Source of the DNA: Brachyhypopomus gauderio
Taxonomy: Eukaryota > Chordata > Actinopteri > Gymnotiformes > Hypopomidae
Assembly (NCBI RefSeq): GCF_052324685.1
Contig: NC_135212.1
Coordinates: forward strand, 47,254,825-47,318,824
Reading direction: 5' to 3'
Length of the DNA: 64,000 nt
Shown piece by piece: positions 33,601 through 45,479 of this stretch. The notes under the pieces were generated by a model, which saw nothing but the letters and a program-made list of their open reading frames with translations, had not been told where the DNA came from and did no database searches. Position numbers and translations under genes: made by a program. Within the stretch, counting starts at the first letter, position 1. Each line of letters starts with the position of its first letter.

Positions 33601-34431
33601 TTCCTGTTGTGTTGCAGTGACCGCGACCGTGACCGTGGAGAACGGCGTGAGCGGAGCCGTGAGCGCGAGCGGGACAAGGAGCGCGGTGAACGCCGGCGCT
33701 CCCGATCCAGGGAGAGGCGCAGGCGAACACGCTCCCGGGAGCGCGAGAGGCCAGTGCCACCGGTCCCCGAGGAGCCGGGCAGCGGCCGTCGCAGGGAGAG
33801 GGAGCGGGACAGGGGGGGCGAGGCCGAGGGCAAGAGCCGGGAGAGGAGTCGTGACCGCGAGCGAGATCGCGAGCGCAAGAGGAGGAGCCGGAGCAGGGAC
33901 AGGAGGAGGGACAGGGAGAGGGGGAAGGGTGGCGAGGAGGGCGTGGGCGGCCTGCCCGACGGCATGATGGGAGAGGGAGGGGAGAGAGGCCAGGAAGAGC
34001 CGAGCGGGGGTGAGCCTGGGCGGGGCGAAGAGGGAGGCCCGGAGGGAGAGGAGCGAGGGAGGGACCGGGACAGGGAGAGGGACCGAGACCGTGACAGGAA
34101 GCGTAGCCACAGGGATAAAGACAGAGACCGAGACAGGGAGAGGAGACGGGACCGAGACAGAGATCGCGAACACAAACGGGACAGGGGGGATCGTGAGCGG
34201 GGCGGGGAGCGGCGGGAGGACAGGCACGCTCCGCTGCTGCCCCCTATGGGTGATCATGAAGGATTGGGTAATGGAGGAGAGGAAGGGGAGGAGTCTGTCC
34301 CGCCACAATCTGAGGAAGGCTCCCAGGACGGGATGGGGATGATGATGGACCAAGACTCCATGCAGTCTGGGGAAGGCTACGGCTCCAACGAAAATGGATA
34401 CAGGATGGACATGCAGGGTGATGAATATTAG
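27672..34431 (+). CDS. snrnp70: U1 small nuclear ribonucleoprotein 70 kDa (U1-70K)
   Basis: Nine coding exons: 27672-27818, 27983-28045, 28167-28221, 28625-28689, 28775-28837, 28922-29003, 33138-33239, 33428-33527 and 33618-34431. They total 1491 nt, or 496 aa (human 437). U1-70K binds stem-loop 1 of U1 snRNA and is needed for 5' splice site recognition. The N-terminal tail [20 protein letters not shown] is conserved (it contacts the U1 Sm core and U1C). The RRM spans about residues 100-180 with RNP2 LFVARI and RNP1 RGYAFIEY. A Gly-rich stretch ([11 protein letters not shown]) follows. The last exon codes a long disordered R-E/R-D/R-S tail ending RMDMQGDEY; this tail is longer than in human. 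The intron after exon 29003 is 4.1 kb, far larger than the rest of the gene's introns. It carries the hairpin array, candidate poison exon and AATAAA signals annotated separately. Confidence 0.96.
28342..28548 (-). mobile_element. tRNA-derived SINE in snrnp70 intron 4
   Basis: Read on the minus strand, a tRNA-like head begins near 28548 (GGGCAGTCATGGGCTGGCGG, A-box region). A good B-box, GGGTTCGATTCCC, is at 28496-28484. The body has GAGCAAGGCACCTAACCCC and the 3' end is a (GT)n tail at 28368-28342. The head resembles tRNA-Ser/Leu and the body resembles a SINE family widespread in teleosts. It is antisense to the host gene. Exact family name not assigned. Confidence 0.75.
30474..30479 (+). 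promoter_or_regulatory. intronic polyadenylation signal, snrnp70 intron 7
   Basis: AATAAA in sense orientation within intron 7, about 600 nt upstream of the hairpin array. It is a candidate for premature cleavage and polyadenylation. A 22-nt T run lies about 40 nt upstream (30413-30434). Confidence 0.4.
31078..31473 (+). repeat. array of eight GGTAAG-presenting hairpins in snrnp70 intron 7
   Basis: Eight 22-nt units start at 31078, 31152, 31202, 31241, 31283, 31341, 31399 and 31452. The architecture is arm GAGGGTT, loop NNNGGTAA, arm GGCCCTC. The arms pair over 7 bp (five Watson-Crick and two U-G). The first three loop bases vary (CTT, GGT, TGT, CTT, GTT, ATT, GTT, GTC) while GGTAA and the arms stay fixed. 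Unit 1 has G for A in the left arm and C for T in the right arm, a compensatory change that keeps the pair. Spacers mostly differ in sequence and length (17-52 nt); units 5-7 lie in a 58-bp tandem duplication. GGTAAG is complementary to the 5' end of U1 snRNA and equals the real exon 8 donor (G followed by GTAAGG at 33239-33245). Confidence 0.85.
31136..31141 (+). promoter_or_regulatory. polyadenylation signal inside the hairpin array
   Basis: AATAAA between hairpin units 1 and 2, followed by GT-rich sequence within units 2 and 3. U1 snRNP bound next to such a signal is known to block polyadenylation, in part through U1-70K contacting poly(A) polymerase. Its use here is inferred. Confidence 0.4.
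31526..31585 (+). other. candidate poison exon of snrnp70
   Basis: A strong pyrimidine tract (about 31490-31520) ends at CCGAG, and a donor-like GTAAAG begins at 31586, enclosing 60 nt. Spliced to exon 29003 (phase +1) it reads nine sense codons after the junction codon TAT and then TAG at 31555-31557, so inclusion would truncate the RRM. Human SNRNP70 has an alternative stop-containing exon in the same intron, as I recall. The acceptor AG is preceded by G rather than C/T, which is weak, so the exact boundary is uncertain. Confidence 0.45.
32297..32302 (+). promoter_or_regulatory. intronic polyadenylation signal downstream of the candidate poison exon
   Basis: Sense-strand AATAAA about 710 nt past the candidate poison exon and 840 nt before exon 33138, in AT- and T-rich sequence. 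It could end a short snrnp70 transcript. Confidence 0.4.
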
Positions 34432-35241
34432 TCACATTAACCAGATGGGCTTCGAGTATATACCAAGGTCATCACATGCAGTATATGTGGGGAATTTGGG
34501 TTTGTTTTTTTTTTTTTTGTATGTTTTTTGTTTTGCTAGTCCCCTCTTGGTCCACAAGGCCTTGGAGCTTCTGTCCCTGTGGTGACACTGTCCACGTGGA
34601 AAGTGAGAGCATCTTTAATGTACAACTAGGTCTGAGAGCACGGCCTCTACAACGAGCAAATGTCTTGAGGTTTGAAGTAGGAGCAGCTGAACTGCAGTCA
34701 GCCTTTATTTGTTTTGGGTTTTTGTTTTATTTTTTCTTTGGGGAGGAGGGGGTTCCAGAATCAAATTAACATGGCATAGATTGTATGAAAACGGGTCATG
34801 GACTCATGAATTTCCTTTTTCAACCCTTCAGCTGTAGTGCTGTATTGATAAAAACATTCACTGCTGTGCTTGTTTGCTCACGCGCAGTATAAATGTTTTA
34901 TACACTTATACAACACTTACACCTGATTTAAATGGGCTAAATGTAATGATTGACTTCATTGCCCCCCGGTCCACTGCAAGAATCATTTCAAGGTAAGGTG
35001 CTTTGATGGGTAAGATGTAGACTGTTGTATATTTTATTTCTCTATTTTTGACTCGTCGGTTGCTGAAATGCTCGGTTGTATGTTCTGTTCGCATTCCCTT
35101 ACGTTGTGGATCATTTAGCAACGTCCCCTCTGTCAACGAGACAATTTGCTGTTCAATAACTTGCCATAGATTGACAACTTTCCCTTTTGTTTTTTTTTTT
35201 TTTTTTTTTTTTCGGCATTCTGTTTTGCATCTTTCTCTTTT

Positions 35242-35247
35242 AATAAA
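35242..35247 (+). promoter_or_regulatory. snrnp70 polyadenylation signal
   Basis: AATAAA about 810 nt after the stop codon. The 3' UTR (34432-35260) has two T-runs and, at 34992-34998, another GGTAAGG match to the 5' splice site core. Confidence 0.7.
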
Positions 35248-35339
35248 TAATCCCTTTTTTAAATTGACCTCCATGACTTGTCTTGTATGCACTTTATTCG
35301 AGTTAGAATAACGAACCGGATTTTTTTTTGTCTCTTACG

Positions 35340-35577
35340 TAGAATGTTGCGTAACTCAATAAGGCGAGACTCGGCGCACGCGGACACGCCACTTGGCACG
35401 CGCGCTCGTTTGCTCTTCCCACCCGGCTGCGCGAGCGTTACTAAACCACGGCCAGTTTGGTACTACAGCTGAATTCGTGCTACTGTACTGGCACAGGCAT
35501 CGCTCCGGTCTTCACCGCAGTGTTAAACGAGTATCTTAATGATGTCATCGTATTATCATACGGGAAAGGAGGCGGAC
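35340..35577 (+). promoter_or_regulatory. lin7b promoter region
   Basis: A CpG-rich block (about 35360-35450) precedes a CRE/AP-1-like TGATGTCATCG near 35539 and the lin7b start codon at 35578. Only about 320 bp separate it from the end of snrnp70. Confidence 0.5.
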
Positions 35578-38149
35578 ATGGCGGCTATGACGGAACCACT
35601 GTGTTTAGAAAGAGGTAGGCTAATCCTGCAATGAAATATTTAATTAGCTCCTTGGACGTTATAACTGAGTATAATACTAAGAATATGAACCGGGAATCCC
35701 GTCTTTGGTATTTATTTACTTGTTGTATTTAGCGGGTACTAGTTTGGAATGGTGGTCACTTGTGACCTGGGCATGAAGTAGCCATAGGATGAATGGACAC
35801 CGCCTGCACATCATTCGCAGTGTTCACCCTACCTACGTGTGACCGCTTTGTTCTCCCGGTGAACATGCCGTGTTATACATGTTCCTAATGACATTAGCTA
35901 TATTAAATGTTAACAGTTCGCATGGATTCTGTACCTGGTATAATTAACACGGTTTACGTGGCTCTTATCTGGCTAATCGCCTCCACATTTAGATTGCCTA
36001 CTAGATTAGTTCTTCCTTTCCAGTAATTTTCTTGCCCCTATAAACACGTGCATTTGACTGTGGACCTATAAAATGCATTCAATCTTTGCATTAAAAAACA
36101 ATCTTCATTTCCATCTTCCAATATTTCCATTCCATGTGTATGATGGCAGTGTTGGCCTCACACTTCCTGCTCTGTGGTCTTTGGCCCAGATGTGTGTAGA
36201 GTGATTGAGCTGTTGGACCGTCTGCAAAGGAGTGGCGAACTGCCGCCCCCCAAGCTGCAGGCCCTGCAGAGAGTCCTCCAGAGCAAGTTCTGTGCTGCCA
36301 TCAGAGAGGTGGGCTTCCCGCACCGCCCATGCCCACACACCTGCTGCTGCGATGCTCTGGCCTTCCACAGAGAATTCTGCTTCACAGTTCTTTATTTATC
36401 CTCAAACAAGCACTATTTGTCTTTAAAGACGATGTCCAATCCAACAGGTCCTTGGTTATTTGGGACTTTGTCCTCTAAACCTGCTTTTTGGCTGCCCTTA
36501 ATTATGCTATTGTTATCCTCTTTAAGATGTTGGATGCTCCCCATTAGACTCCCATGTGGGTGGGAGAGGTTTTAAATGCAGGGAACGAGTCACTGATATG
36601 GCTGCAGTGTTCTATCTTTATTCCACACCTCCACAGGCACCTGCCACCGCCTCTTCTGACAGCGTGTCTCCCATCTCTCAAATTGCCCTTTCACTATGAC
36701 TTGCAACTTGTAGCACTAGGGCAATTTTGAGTTCATCATTGTTTACAGCTGAAAGGGTTGTGCACAAGCACAAGACAGATATTACACTTTACTAACCAGT
36801 GCAGAAGGTCCACACACACACACTAGCTAATTCCCTGCCCCTGCCTGGATGACTGACCACACTCAAACCTACACCATCCAGCTGTCTTTTATGGGTCCAA
36901 ATTGCCTTTCTGTCTCTCCCCCCTAATAGGTATATGAACAGCTCTACGACACCTTGGACATTGTGGGTGGACCTGAGGTTCGTGCTCAGGCAACAGCTAA
37001 GGCAAATCTTTCACTGCAGTATTTTTGTATAAAAAAGTATAGAAGCTTTACTACAGAAGTAAATATAGGCTTCATAGCCAAAGGTGAAATGTCATTGTGA
37101 ATGTGAAATCAATGCCAATAAATGATGCATCCATAGAACGTTTAGAATGCACGTATAAGCCAGTCTATACTTATGACCATGAAAACCTGAGTTGGTCCTC
37201 TTATATAGATTGTACATATAGGGCCTATTGGTTCTTATTTTCCTTATGTCTAATGAGGCTTTTATGGTCTGTGTCCAGTGTCTGCTTTGTCTTTCACATG
37301 GTGCTCTTGTTCCTGGCTCGCGTTCCACCCACTCTAGGCCACCGTAGCTGCCTTTGCAGCCAGCGAAGGCCACGCCCACCCCCGCGTTGTGGAGCTTCCC
37401 AAGACGGACGAGGGCCTGGGCTTCAACATCATGGGAGGGAAAGAGCAGAACTCTCCCATTTACATCTCCAGGGTGATTCCCGGGGGTGTGGCTGACCGAC
37501 AGGGTGGCCTGAAGAGGGGTGACCAGCTGTTGTCTGTCAATGGCGTGGTACGTAGTGTGGCCGGGGTGATTTCAGTTCAGTTTTTCAGTGTCCACTGTTC
37601 TTCCTCTACATGTACGTGATGTAGTCAGTTACCAAGACAATAATATTTCGCCACAACTGTTCTCCGTTCTGTCTGCCCTATAATTCCTTGCTCACAGAGT
37701 GTGGAGGGTGAGCATCACGAGAAGGCCGTAGAGCTCCTGAAAGCCGCACAGGGCTCGGTGAAGCTCGTCGTGCGCTACACCCCAAAAGTGCTCGAGGAGA
37801 TGGAGGCCAGATTTGAAAAGCTTCGCAGTGCCAGCAGGAGGCGCCAGCAGCACACCAGCTACTCGTGAGTGCGTTCCTGCCTTCTCGGTCGCGGTAGCGT
37901 GCTGACGACGCCACAGAACGGTCAGCAAATGTTTACGTGCAGTCTGGAGAAGAGAATCTGTTCTGCTGTGACGGATGCTAATGTTCATCTACTCTCTTGT
38001 GTTGTGAATTATACCGTGTAAATGCCGTGTAAATTCTAAATTAAGTGTCCTCTAGTGTCCATATGGTAACATAATGCTTCAGAGTGAGACTTAATTTATT
38101 GTTTCTCCTTTCCTTTTAACATTACAGGTCTTTGGAGTCTCGGGGTTAA
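35578..38149 (+). CDS. lin7b: Lin-7 homolog B, L27/PDZ scaffold protein
   Basis: Six coding exons: 35578-35614, 36190-36308, 36930-37001, 37338-37547, 37698-37864 and 38128-38149. They total 627 nt, or 208 aa (human LIN7B 207). The L27 domain is about residues 10-65 ([20 protein letters not shown]) and the PDZ domain about residues 93-175, with carboxylate-binding loop LGFN. The C-terminus SSLESRG matches the LIN7 family. LIN7 proteins form the LIN-2/7/10 complex with CASK and place receptors and channels at synapses and basolateral membranes. The intron after 37001 appears to start with GC rather than GT (AAG then GCAAAT); the conserved peptide ATAKATVAAF requires this junction. SNRNP70-LIN7B adjacency is also found in human. 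Confidence 0.95.
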
Positions 38150-38955
38150 CCAGCCCTTTAGCTTCTGACTAGCCTGCTGCTCACCCCATCTTGTGATCCT
38201 CCAATGGGAAGACAGAAGACTAGCATTGACCAGGAGATGGGCGTAGACCTGATTTAGATACGTTATTTGTATGTTAGTGGAAAGTTCCCCAAAACAGTAG
38301 ACCTCAAATGCACTCTTTCCCCTTCCCATCTGTAGGGAGAGACTGCATAGTGTATCCAGTTGGAGTATTAATTTATTTTACATTTGTGTGAAAACAGCCA
38401 ACTATATATCGTTCAGTATTTGGTAGCAGAGAACATAGACACAACTACAGCAACGATCTGATGTGAATACAGTGTGTTCAGCTATCAGATGCATGCAGAT
38501 CCACACCTCCAAGGGCTCTCTGTGTGTGATTCAAGCTGCTTTGTCTGTGAGATTTTAGTAAGGAACTGGATGCCTTGAGCAAGAGCCGCTCACAATTCAT
38601 TTATTTGTAGAGTTGCAGTTTTAGACAAAGTACATATAGCAATCTCTGGAGTTGTGTCCTAATAATAAGGGTGAAATTGTTACTATACAAAACAGTATAA
38701 CAGGCATAGACAGCTTCTACATATTAAAAGAACTCCTGACCTCACACTGGTTGAACACAAAGCTTTACTGTATGAATCCTCTGATAAAGGAACACAGTCT
38801 GCCTGTCTGTATCAGCAGGTGAATTGGGTGAGTGTATGAGAGAAAGGTGTTATGTAAATGTTGTAAATATGTTTACTGATAGTTGTCATTCTGTCTACAG
38901 ACTGTCCTTGTGATGTGGCATTCACGAACCCGTTGGTTTATTCATTTATTCCTAC

Positions 38956-38961
38956 AATAAA
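38956..38961 (+). promoter_or_regulatory. lin7b polyadenylation signal
   Basis: AATAAA about 800 nt after the lin7b stop codon; nothing else is recognised between 38150 and 38955. Confidence 0.7.
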
Positions 38962-39155
38962 GTCAACAATCAAACCCAACAGTCAACCCGTGTTATCTGT
39001 TTATTTATTTGTCTGGTGGAGGACTGAAATTGTTTGTGTGAATGTAATGAGCATTAGATAACTCGACCATGTTCTAGGTTCGAGTTTAGCCAGGGCGCTA
39101 CCGGATATGAGTTCCAGCAGCTCCCGAGTGTTCCGGTTGGAATGCTACTAACTAG

Positions 39156-39169
39156 GTTTCCATAGCGAC
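39156..39169 (+). promoter_or_regulatory. X-box-like RFX site
   Basis: GTTTCCATAGCGAC is two imperfect inverted half-sites separated by AT, close to the RFX consensus GTTNCCATNGNAAC. It lies about 190 bp upstream of a candidate first coding exon. RFX X-boxes in this position are typical of cilium genes. Confidence 0.45.
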
Positions 39170-39357
39170 ATCAAACCGTAAACCTGAACGCTGTAAAACG
39201 AGGTTAGACGTTCTCCATTTACATAAATAACAAGATGTTTTCACATTCTAAACATTTTACTCGTGGAGTCGGTTGGTCCTTTCTGTTTCGGTTTGAAGAG
39301 CATTTGTACTTTGCTCATGTCTTATAGAGTGAGAAGTCTCGGTTTCCGAGTGAGCTG

Positions 39358-42300
39358 ATGTATCGTTTATGTAAAGAGAAGCGGAGCCTCCGCGAGACCA
39401 GCACGGGCGTTGGACATGCGCATGCGCGAGCGCTTCCTTTTCACACCCACAGCACTAAGGTGTGTCATTAAATTACACCTGTATACTTACGAAGCTTTCA
39501 AAAAACACTGTCCTATGGTATAATTATATACAGATATAATTTAATATTATTTTGAATATAACATAAATACAGTATAAAATAACGGTCGTGACCTTTCTTA
39601 CTCGATACACTGAACTAGGCATACTTTGCAATTTTCAGCTTTTTTATCGCCACAAATTCGCTATGTCTGGCTAAAATATTCCTCCCTGAAGTGCCATAGT
39701 CTGCCTTTTTTGGACAGTATGCTGATGCCAGGTTTCGGATCTAATCAGTAAATGTAGGAGGCAGTTGGGCTTCTCTTCATACACTAGATTGGACGTTTCT
39801 GGATGACGGAAGAGAGTAACTGCTGTTCTTCTGTCCTCTGCTGTGTGCTCCAGAACACAGTTCTTCCTCCTCTTCTCCAGCAGAAGGCCTGGGGCTCTGG
39901 GGCCCTGCATTACAGCCCCACCTCCACCACTGAACATGATCATAAAACCAATGGCCTCCACAGCAGGGTTGTGTATTCTAAAGCCCCTCCTCACTGGCGC
40001 ACACACTATCTGAATGAACTGGCACAGAAGGTGTGTGTGCGTGTGCGTGCATGCAGGGAGCGTTTACATGAGACAAACTATAAATATTTGTTTATTTTGA
40101 AAGTTTTATTGTTGTGTGTGTGCATAATGTGTTTGTGTATGTCTTGCTACAGCTACAGGCTTGTGAATCACTCAGGGTTGTCTCTGCACCAATCAGTGAG
40201 ACGCACGATTGCTACAAGGGCCAATCAGCATCCCATGAAGCCCCCATGGGCTACTACAAAACCCTGCAGGTAAGAGCAGCCGCACATCACAACTCTGCCT
40301 GTAATATGACCATGGTTGTGAATCTAGATAGCATGAGCTCTTTATTTTCAGGGTCTTCTCTGCAGTGTTAAAGATGCCTGGGCTATTACCAAAGTCCATG
40401 TACTTGTGAAAGACAGAAAATGTAAACATAAAACATTGTATGTACAACAGTCATCAAAAGTTTGGGACTGCTTACCTTTTCAAATAGATGAATTACGTGC
40501 CTGTAATAAGTGTTTGATTTGCATAAGCTTTAATATGACCATTTTGATCTTATAGTTCTTCTAAAATAAAAATAAATAAAATAAAATTCATCTAAGGTAC
40601 TGCCATGGTAATTAACAATACACCACACACATTTTATACCCTTGTTGTCATGGCAGCATTCACACCTTTCAGGTGTTTATACCACATTTTCAGATTGTAT
40701 TTGTATAAAAGCAGAGAATAAAAGAAATCCACTGAATTATTAACAAATAGGTGTTTATGGTAACAGTAAATACTGTATGCAGGTATTTTTTTACTAAAAA
40801 AATCAAAACAACCCTTAAATATAAAATAACATTTATAAATTTGGGCAATGGTAAAAATGAATGTGACTGTGTAAACATAAGCTTCAAGCTGTATCTGAGT
40901 GTGTAGATTTGGCTTTTTAAGGGGGTTGAGGAGTGAGTTCAGGTGGGTAGGTTCAAAGCAATGACTGGTGCAGTAAATGGCCAGACGAGTGAGAGAAGAT
41001 TATGAGGTGAGAATGAGGCAGACAGCAGAGCACATTAGCATGGCAGTCAGAATGGAAGTGAATGTATTAATGATAATAATGATAATTCATGCAAGGCATT
41101 TTGGAGAGCTCTACCAAGCCTAAGATTGTGTTGCTCCAGTGCTGAGAGTGAAAGCCATGCTGCCTATTACATTTTTTCATTCTTTATTATTATTGTTTTA
41201 ATTATTATTTTTATTTTTTTAAACCAGGCACTATATGGACAGCTGAATACTGCTCATTCAGCCCTGGCCCTTCTGCCCAAAGAGCCACTGTTCAGCACAA
41301 CTCAATCAGACTACAGACACTTCTGCAGGTAATGACACTCCACCACCAGATGGCAGTGTAGCAGCATGTATGAATTGGACCTCTAGTGGGTGCTTTTTAG
41401 TCAAATGTGGTCTCAGCGGTGCATTTGTTAATGCTGATCAAATCCCTTTGCATATTTGATCATAAATACAAAAAGAGGCATGTTTTGTGTTTACAAACTA
41501 GAAATTTTATTGGATTTGTTATTGCAAATCATAACCATTAAAAGCAAAGAAAGATGTAAAAAGAGCTAGAAAACAAATTGGATTGAAACAGGTTGTTTAT
41601 GTGCAGTGTATGTTATTTCATCTTTTATATGCTGGCTTTTTTCATGCTGCGTCTGAAGGAATCGGTCATTGCTGAACAATTTTGTTCTCCAGATGATTTT
41701 TCCCAGTTTTGGCAAATGAGCTGCCTGTGTATGTTCTGTAGAATTAGATCAGACGTTTAAACAAGCTACTGCTGTTGACCTTTGCATTTCTGCCCCTGGC
41801 CAACAGCAGTCACTGCCATCCACATATTTCGAGCACCACATCACCTCATATTTCAGGTGTCTTCCCTGATCTTGGCACTGGAGATAAAGAGCAGATTATA
41901 TCATGTTACATAAGGGAGTGCAGTGTTGAACGCAGCGCTGAATGCAGTGTTGAGTGCCGTTCTGAATGCAGTGTTGAGTGCCGTTCTGAATACAGTGATG
42001 AGGCCCCTGAAGAGCATCTCTGAGAATCACTTGGGTAAATCCTGACTGTGTAACTGCTTTTTCAGATTCCTCTTCCCTGAATACTTGCAGTGCTATAGGG
42101 TCACTGAACCTTCTGGTAGCACTTTATATAAAGGAAATTTAAATCACTCTTTCTGGGTTTTAGAAGCTTAGAGATGGGTTACCTTTGGCAGGTAGCAGTA
42201 AAGGGTGTTTGGAGAGGTTTTCCCATCATGCTGGAAGATGAAATACTGTTCACAGTGGGCCCACAAACCCCAAAATATGTCCGTATTGACAAGGCCGTTT

Positions 42301-42809
42301 GTGTTAAATGAATGATACGATGATGAAGCAGGAAACTAATGGACATGAAATACAGCGAGTCAGCAGCTCAGATATGTATCTGTAAATTAGTGACCTATAG
42401 CCTTCATGCTCATCATTCAGACCCTTTCATGTTTCCCTTTCATAATCACATTCATGTCTGTTCCAGGTCTGAATTGTCTCCTTCTTCTGCACTTGATGCT
42501 CCACCCATTCAGGGAACCATGACCAAGAGTGGCGCTCTCATTCGTCTTCCCACTCGCAAGGCCCCGCCCAGTGTGGCCGCGCAGCCTCAGTTGCCCCGCC
42601 CCTCCGTGCCATTACCCCATGGGAGTAAATCTAGTCAATATATGGATAGTTTTGCTGTTCCTAATCCTCCACCCATATTCTCCACCCCTGCCCCTGACTG
42701 GGGAAAAGACGCGGGTGGGAAAAGTTTACTGCAGCATATCCTGGAGGTTCCAAAGATGTACGTCACAGAGAACCAGAACTATGGACACAGGAACACGGTG
42801 CTGTTGTGA
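39358..42809 (+). CDS. unrecognised spliced gene, possible axonemal protein
   Basis: Exons with good splice sites and matching phases are 39854-40030, 40153-40269, 41228-41328 and 42467-42809 (TGA). The acceptor before 39854 has a long pyrimidine tract. A candidate first exon 39358-39459 (ATG, phase 0, ends AAG before GTGTGT) would give 279 aa. Alternatively translation could start at ATG 39803 without that splice, giving 262 aa. The protein is rich in S, T, P and H with no membrane segment or known fold. Short aromatic phrases such as HWRTHYLNEL, PMGYYKTL, TTQSDYRHF and MYVTENQNYGHRN resemble the spaced motifs of sperm and axonemal microtubule-inner proteins. An X-box-like promoter motif agrees with a ciliary role. 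Both are inference. Polyadenylation signal AATAAA is at 42838-42843. Confidence 0.5.
41922..42000 (+). repeat. short 24-bp tandem repeat in an intron
   Basis: About three diverged copies of a unit built from GCAGTGTTGAGTGCC and GTTCTGAAT lie in the last intron of the preceding gene. No function is apparent. Confidence 0.6.
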
Positions 42810-42987
42810 AGACAACAGGGGATTGGCTGAATTGGTTAATAAATTGTATTTTATTGAATTACATTTAAATTTGATATCACATACTTTTGCTTTTTTCTGT
42901 GGGCATAATAAACGTTTTATTGGTAAATGCTTGTATGCAAGTTAGAGAGAGCAAGGTGACTGTAAACAGAATACTGGTGATGGTCCA

Positions 42988-42989
42988 GT

Positions 42990-43031
<42 letters not shown>
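42988..43031 (+). repeat. (GT)n microsatellite
   Basis: GT dinucleotide tract of about 44 bp with one GA interruption near its start. Confidence 0.85.
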
Positions 43032-43034
<3 letters not shown>

Positions 43035-45443
43035 GCTGTACATGTGAGTAACCTTGCTGAACATGCAGTTAACTTCACACAGATAGCTGAACAGGACAGG
43101 AGTGTATACACAGAGCACTGCCTCTGATCTACACAGCATGCAATCGAAGACAGTCAGAGAGTGAGACAGGGGTGGCAATAGTGGAAGAAAAAGAGTGTAT
43201 TTGGCAGCGTCTTACAAATTAGCCTTTGAATCAATGTGAGTTTCTCCCGCCCCTATTCTCCGGGGCCCTGGCCCGCGCTCTCCTCCCTCTGTGCCTCTTA
43301 TGGCAATGTGCCAGAAGAGAAATTCTTAATGGCAAACAATACTGGCGTCATCATATGTGCTATAAACATTACGATTAGCTATGGACTCGGCTAAATCTGG
43401 TGTTTTGTATAAAGTGCAGTTTCATCAGAGATCATCAGCTGGATGATGTCCAGTAAATGTGAATGAAACGCGTTTGTGCGCGCACGTGTCTTTGGGTTTC
43501 TGAGGCAGGGTCACGTCTTCGCTTTGTGAATTACGAGCACTGCGACCACCCACTGACCGAAGGGAGCAGCCGCACAAGGACGTGAGGCTTTCGTCCTGCT
43601 GGGTGGGGCCCTTCTCCGTCAAGGTAGTAATTCACGCAGGTCCGATAAGCGACGACGGCTCTGAATTCCGCACCGACTATTTGGTGGGTCAACTGACCGG
43701 TCGCGCGCGCCATACGGACAATAAGGCCATAAATCCAAAGTGGGTGAAATAACGCCATAACCGATTTGTGTTCAAAACGAAGTTCTCGTGTATACCGACC
43801 ATGTCTGCTCTTCCAAGGCCGCACTCGGGCGGATCCAATTCCACATAACCTTGATTAAAACGAAAACCGGTCTGAGAATAGGCAACCGGTCCTCTTCAGA
43901 AGGCTCAGACTAATAATAGCGCTTTTCATATATTTGGTTTCAGTTCTCTTTTTTAAACTGACGGCTAAGTTTATCAGTACACGTGGCACGGGTTCAAAAC
44001 AAAATAAGTGTCTCCCAATTCATGCTGCTGTGTTTTCTAATGTATTTTCATAATGAGGATAAATCCTGTCCGTCCGTTATATTATACGTTACTAGTATTT
44101 GGGATAGGTTGCAATTGCGTTACACAGTAATGCAACACTCCGCTCCTGGCACACAGATGGTTAAATGACTCAGGGTGGGGTCCGGGGAGGGGGGCACCGG
44201 CTGTTACCTTTCCATGAACAGAACAGGCGAGGTGGGGTGAGAAAGAGAGAGAGAGAGAGAGGGAGGAAATCAGAGTGACCACTAGAATATCCTAAGGACT
44301 ACTTTGCACGAAAATCCCAATTTACTTAAACACACATCGACAGAAAAAAAAGGAGAGACGAACGGACGAGTGTATGTAGATGTCAGGGATTGCATCAATT
44401 CAACACAGTCTGTCGTATTCGCACGGGTGTTGAATCCGTGTAGGGTGGTTTCGTTTGAACCCCGACCGTCATTTGGGACTACGGAAACGGGTGAAGACTG
44501 AGAAGGAAGGAATATTAAGAAGAAAGAGATACTACTATTAGACGTGAGCGCGTGCGGTAGAGGGAGGGAGAGGTGATTCCCGGCGGTTCCTCTGGTCATT
44601 TTGGGCTGTGCCGTTCAGGGAGGATAACGTTATTTCAATTTTTGCAGTACATCTTTATAATTGCAAAAGAAAACACACAACTAAACGTACTGTAGTGCTG
44701 TTAATGTTTTTAACAAAGCTAATTCATTTATGAGAGATCCTGGAGTACAGGTGTATTTAGCACACACAAAATGTGTCAAATCTCAGGAGCGCGGCGGTAG
44801 GAACCGGCACGAGGGGGTAGAGAGCTCCAGCGCACAAAAGTCACGCCGTCAGCTGCAACATTTAGTTCAAACCCCTAACCACATCCAGCAAGCAGGACTT
44901 CTGGTGGATGAGACGGACGTCTCTCCGGGAAGAGTACCTTCAGTTAACAGATCAAAAAGCCCACCATCTAGTTCCGTTCGTGTGTTAATGTGTGCGCGGT
45001 CATTGACACGCACACAGCGTACGCACGAACCGAGACAGACCCAAAGCGAGTAAGTACTTATAGGTGTTTGTGATGTGTATATGCGTGTATCAGCGGGTTT
45101 GTGTCGTGATTTTGTGCACAAGATGTTGGGGGAAATGTATACATTCAATTAAAAGACTCAACAAGTATGTTCCTTCTGCGCAGCCGTGCCCAGTTTCACT
45201 CTGCATATAATTTAGAAATGGAAAGAAAGAAAAAATAATGAGTTGTGTGACATAAGATGGCAGAATTTCAAACACAGCAGGCAATGTACCACTCAGCTCT
45301 GAATGTGCTCACGCAGCAGATGTATGATACAAAAGCAGAGTTAGACCGGTACTGCTAAAACAAATAATTTAAAATTCCCTTTCCAAGCCCTTATACCTGT
45401 TCTTCTAATTGATTATCTTGTGCTGCAGCCTACAAACTTCACG

Positions 45444-45447
<4 letters not shown>

Positions 45448-45477
<30 letters not shown>
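45448..45477 (+). repeat. poly-C tract
   Basis: A run of about 30 C residues with no interruption in intergenic sequence. Confidence 0.85.

Positions 45478-45479
<2 letters not shown>

Noticed and set aside
33504-34353. Long frames in other phases over the last snrnp70 exon
   Set aside because: Shadows of the R/E/D-rich coding sequence, which suppresses stops in other frames. The sense frame continues the spliced U1-70K protein.
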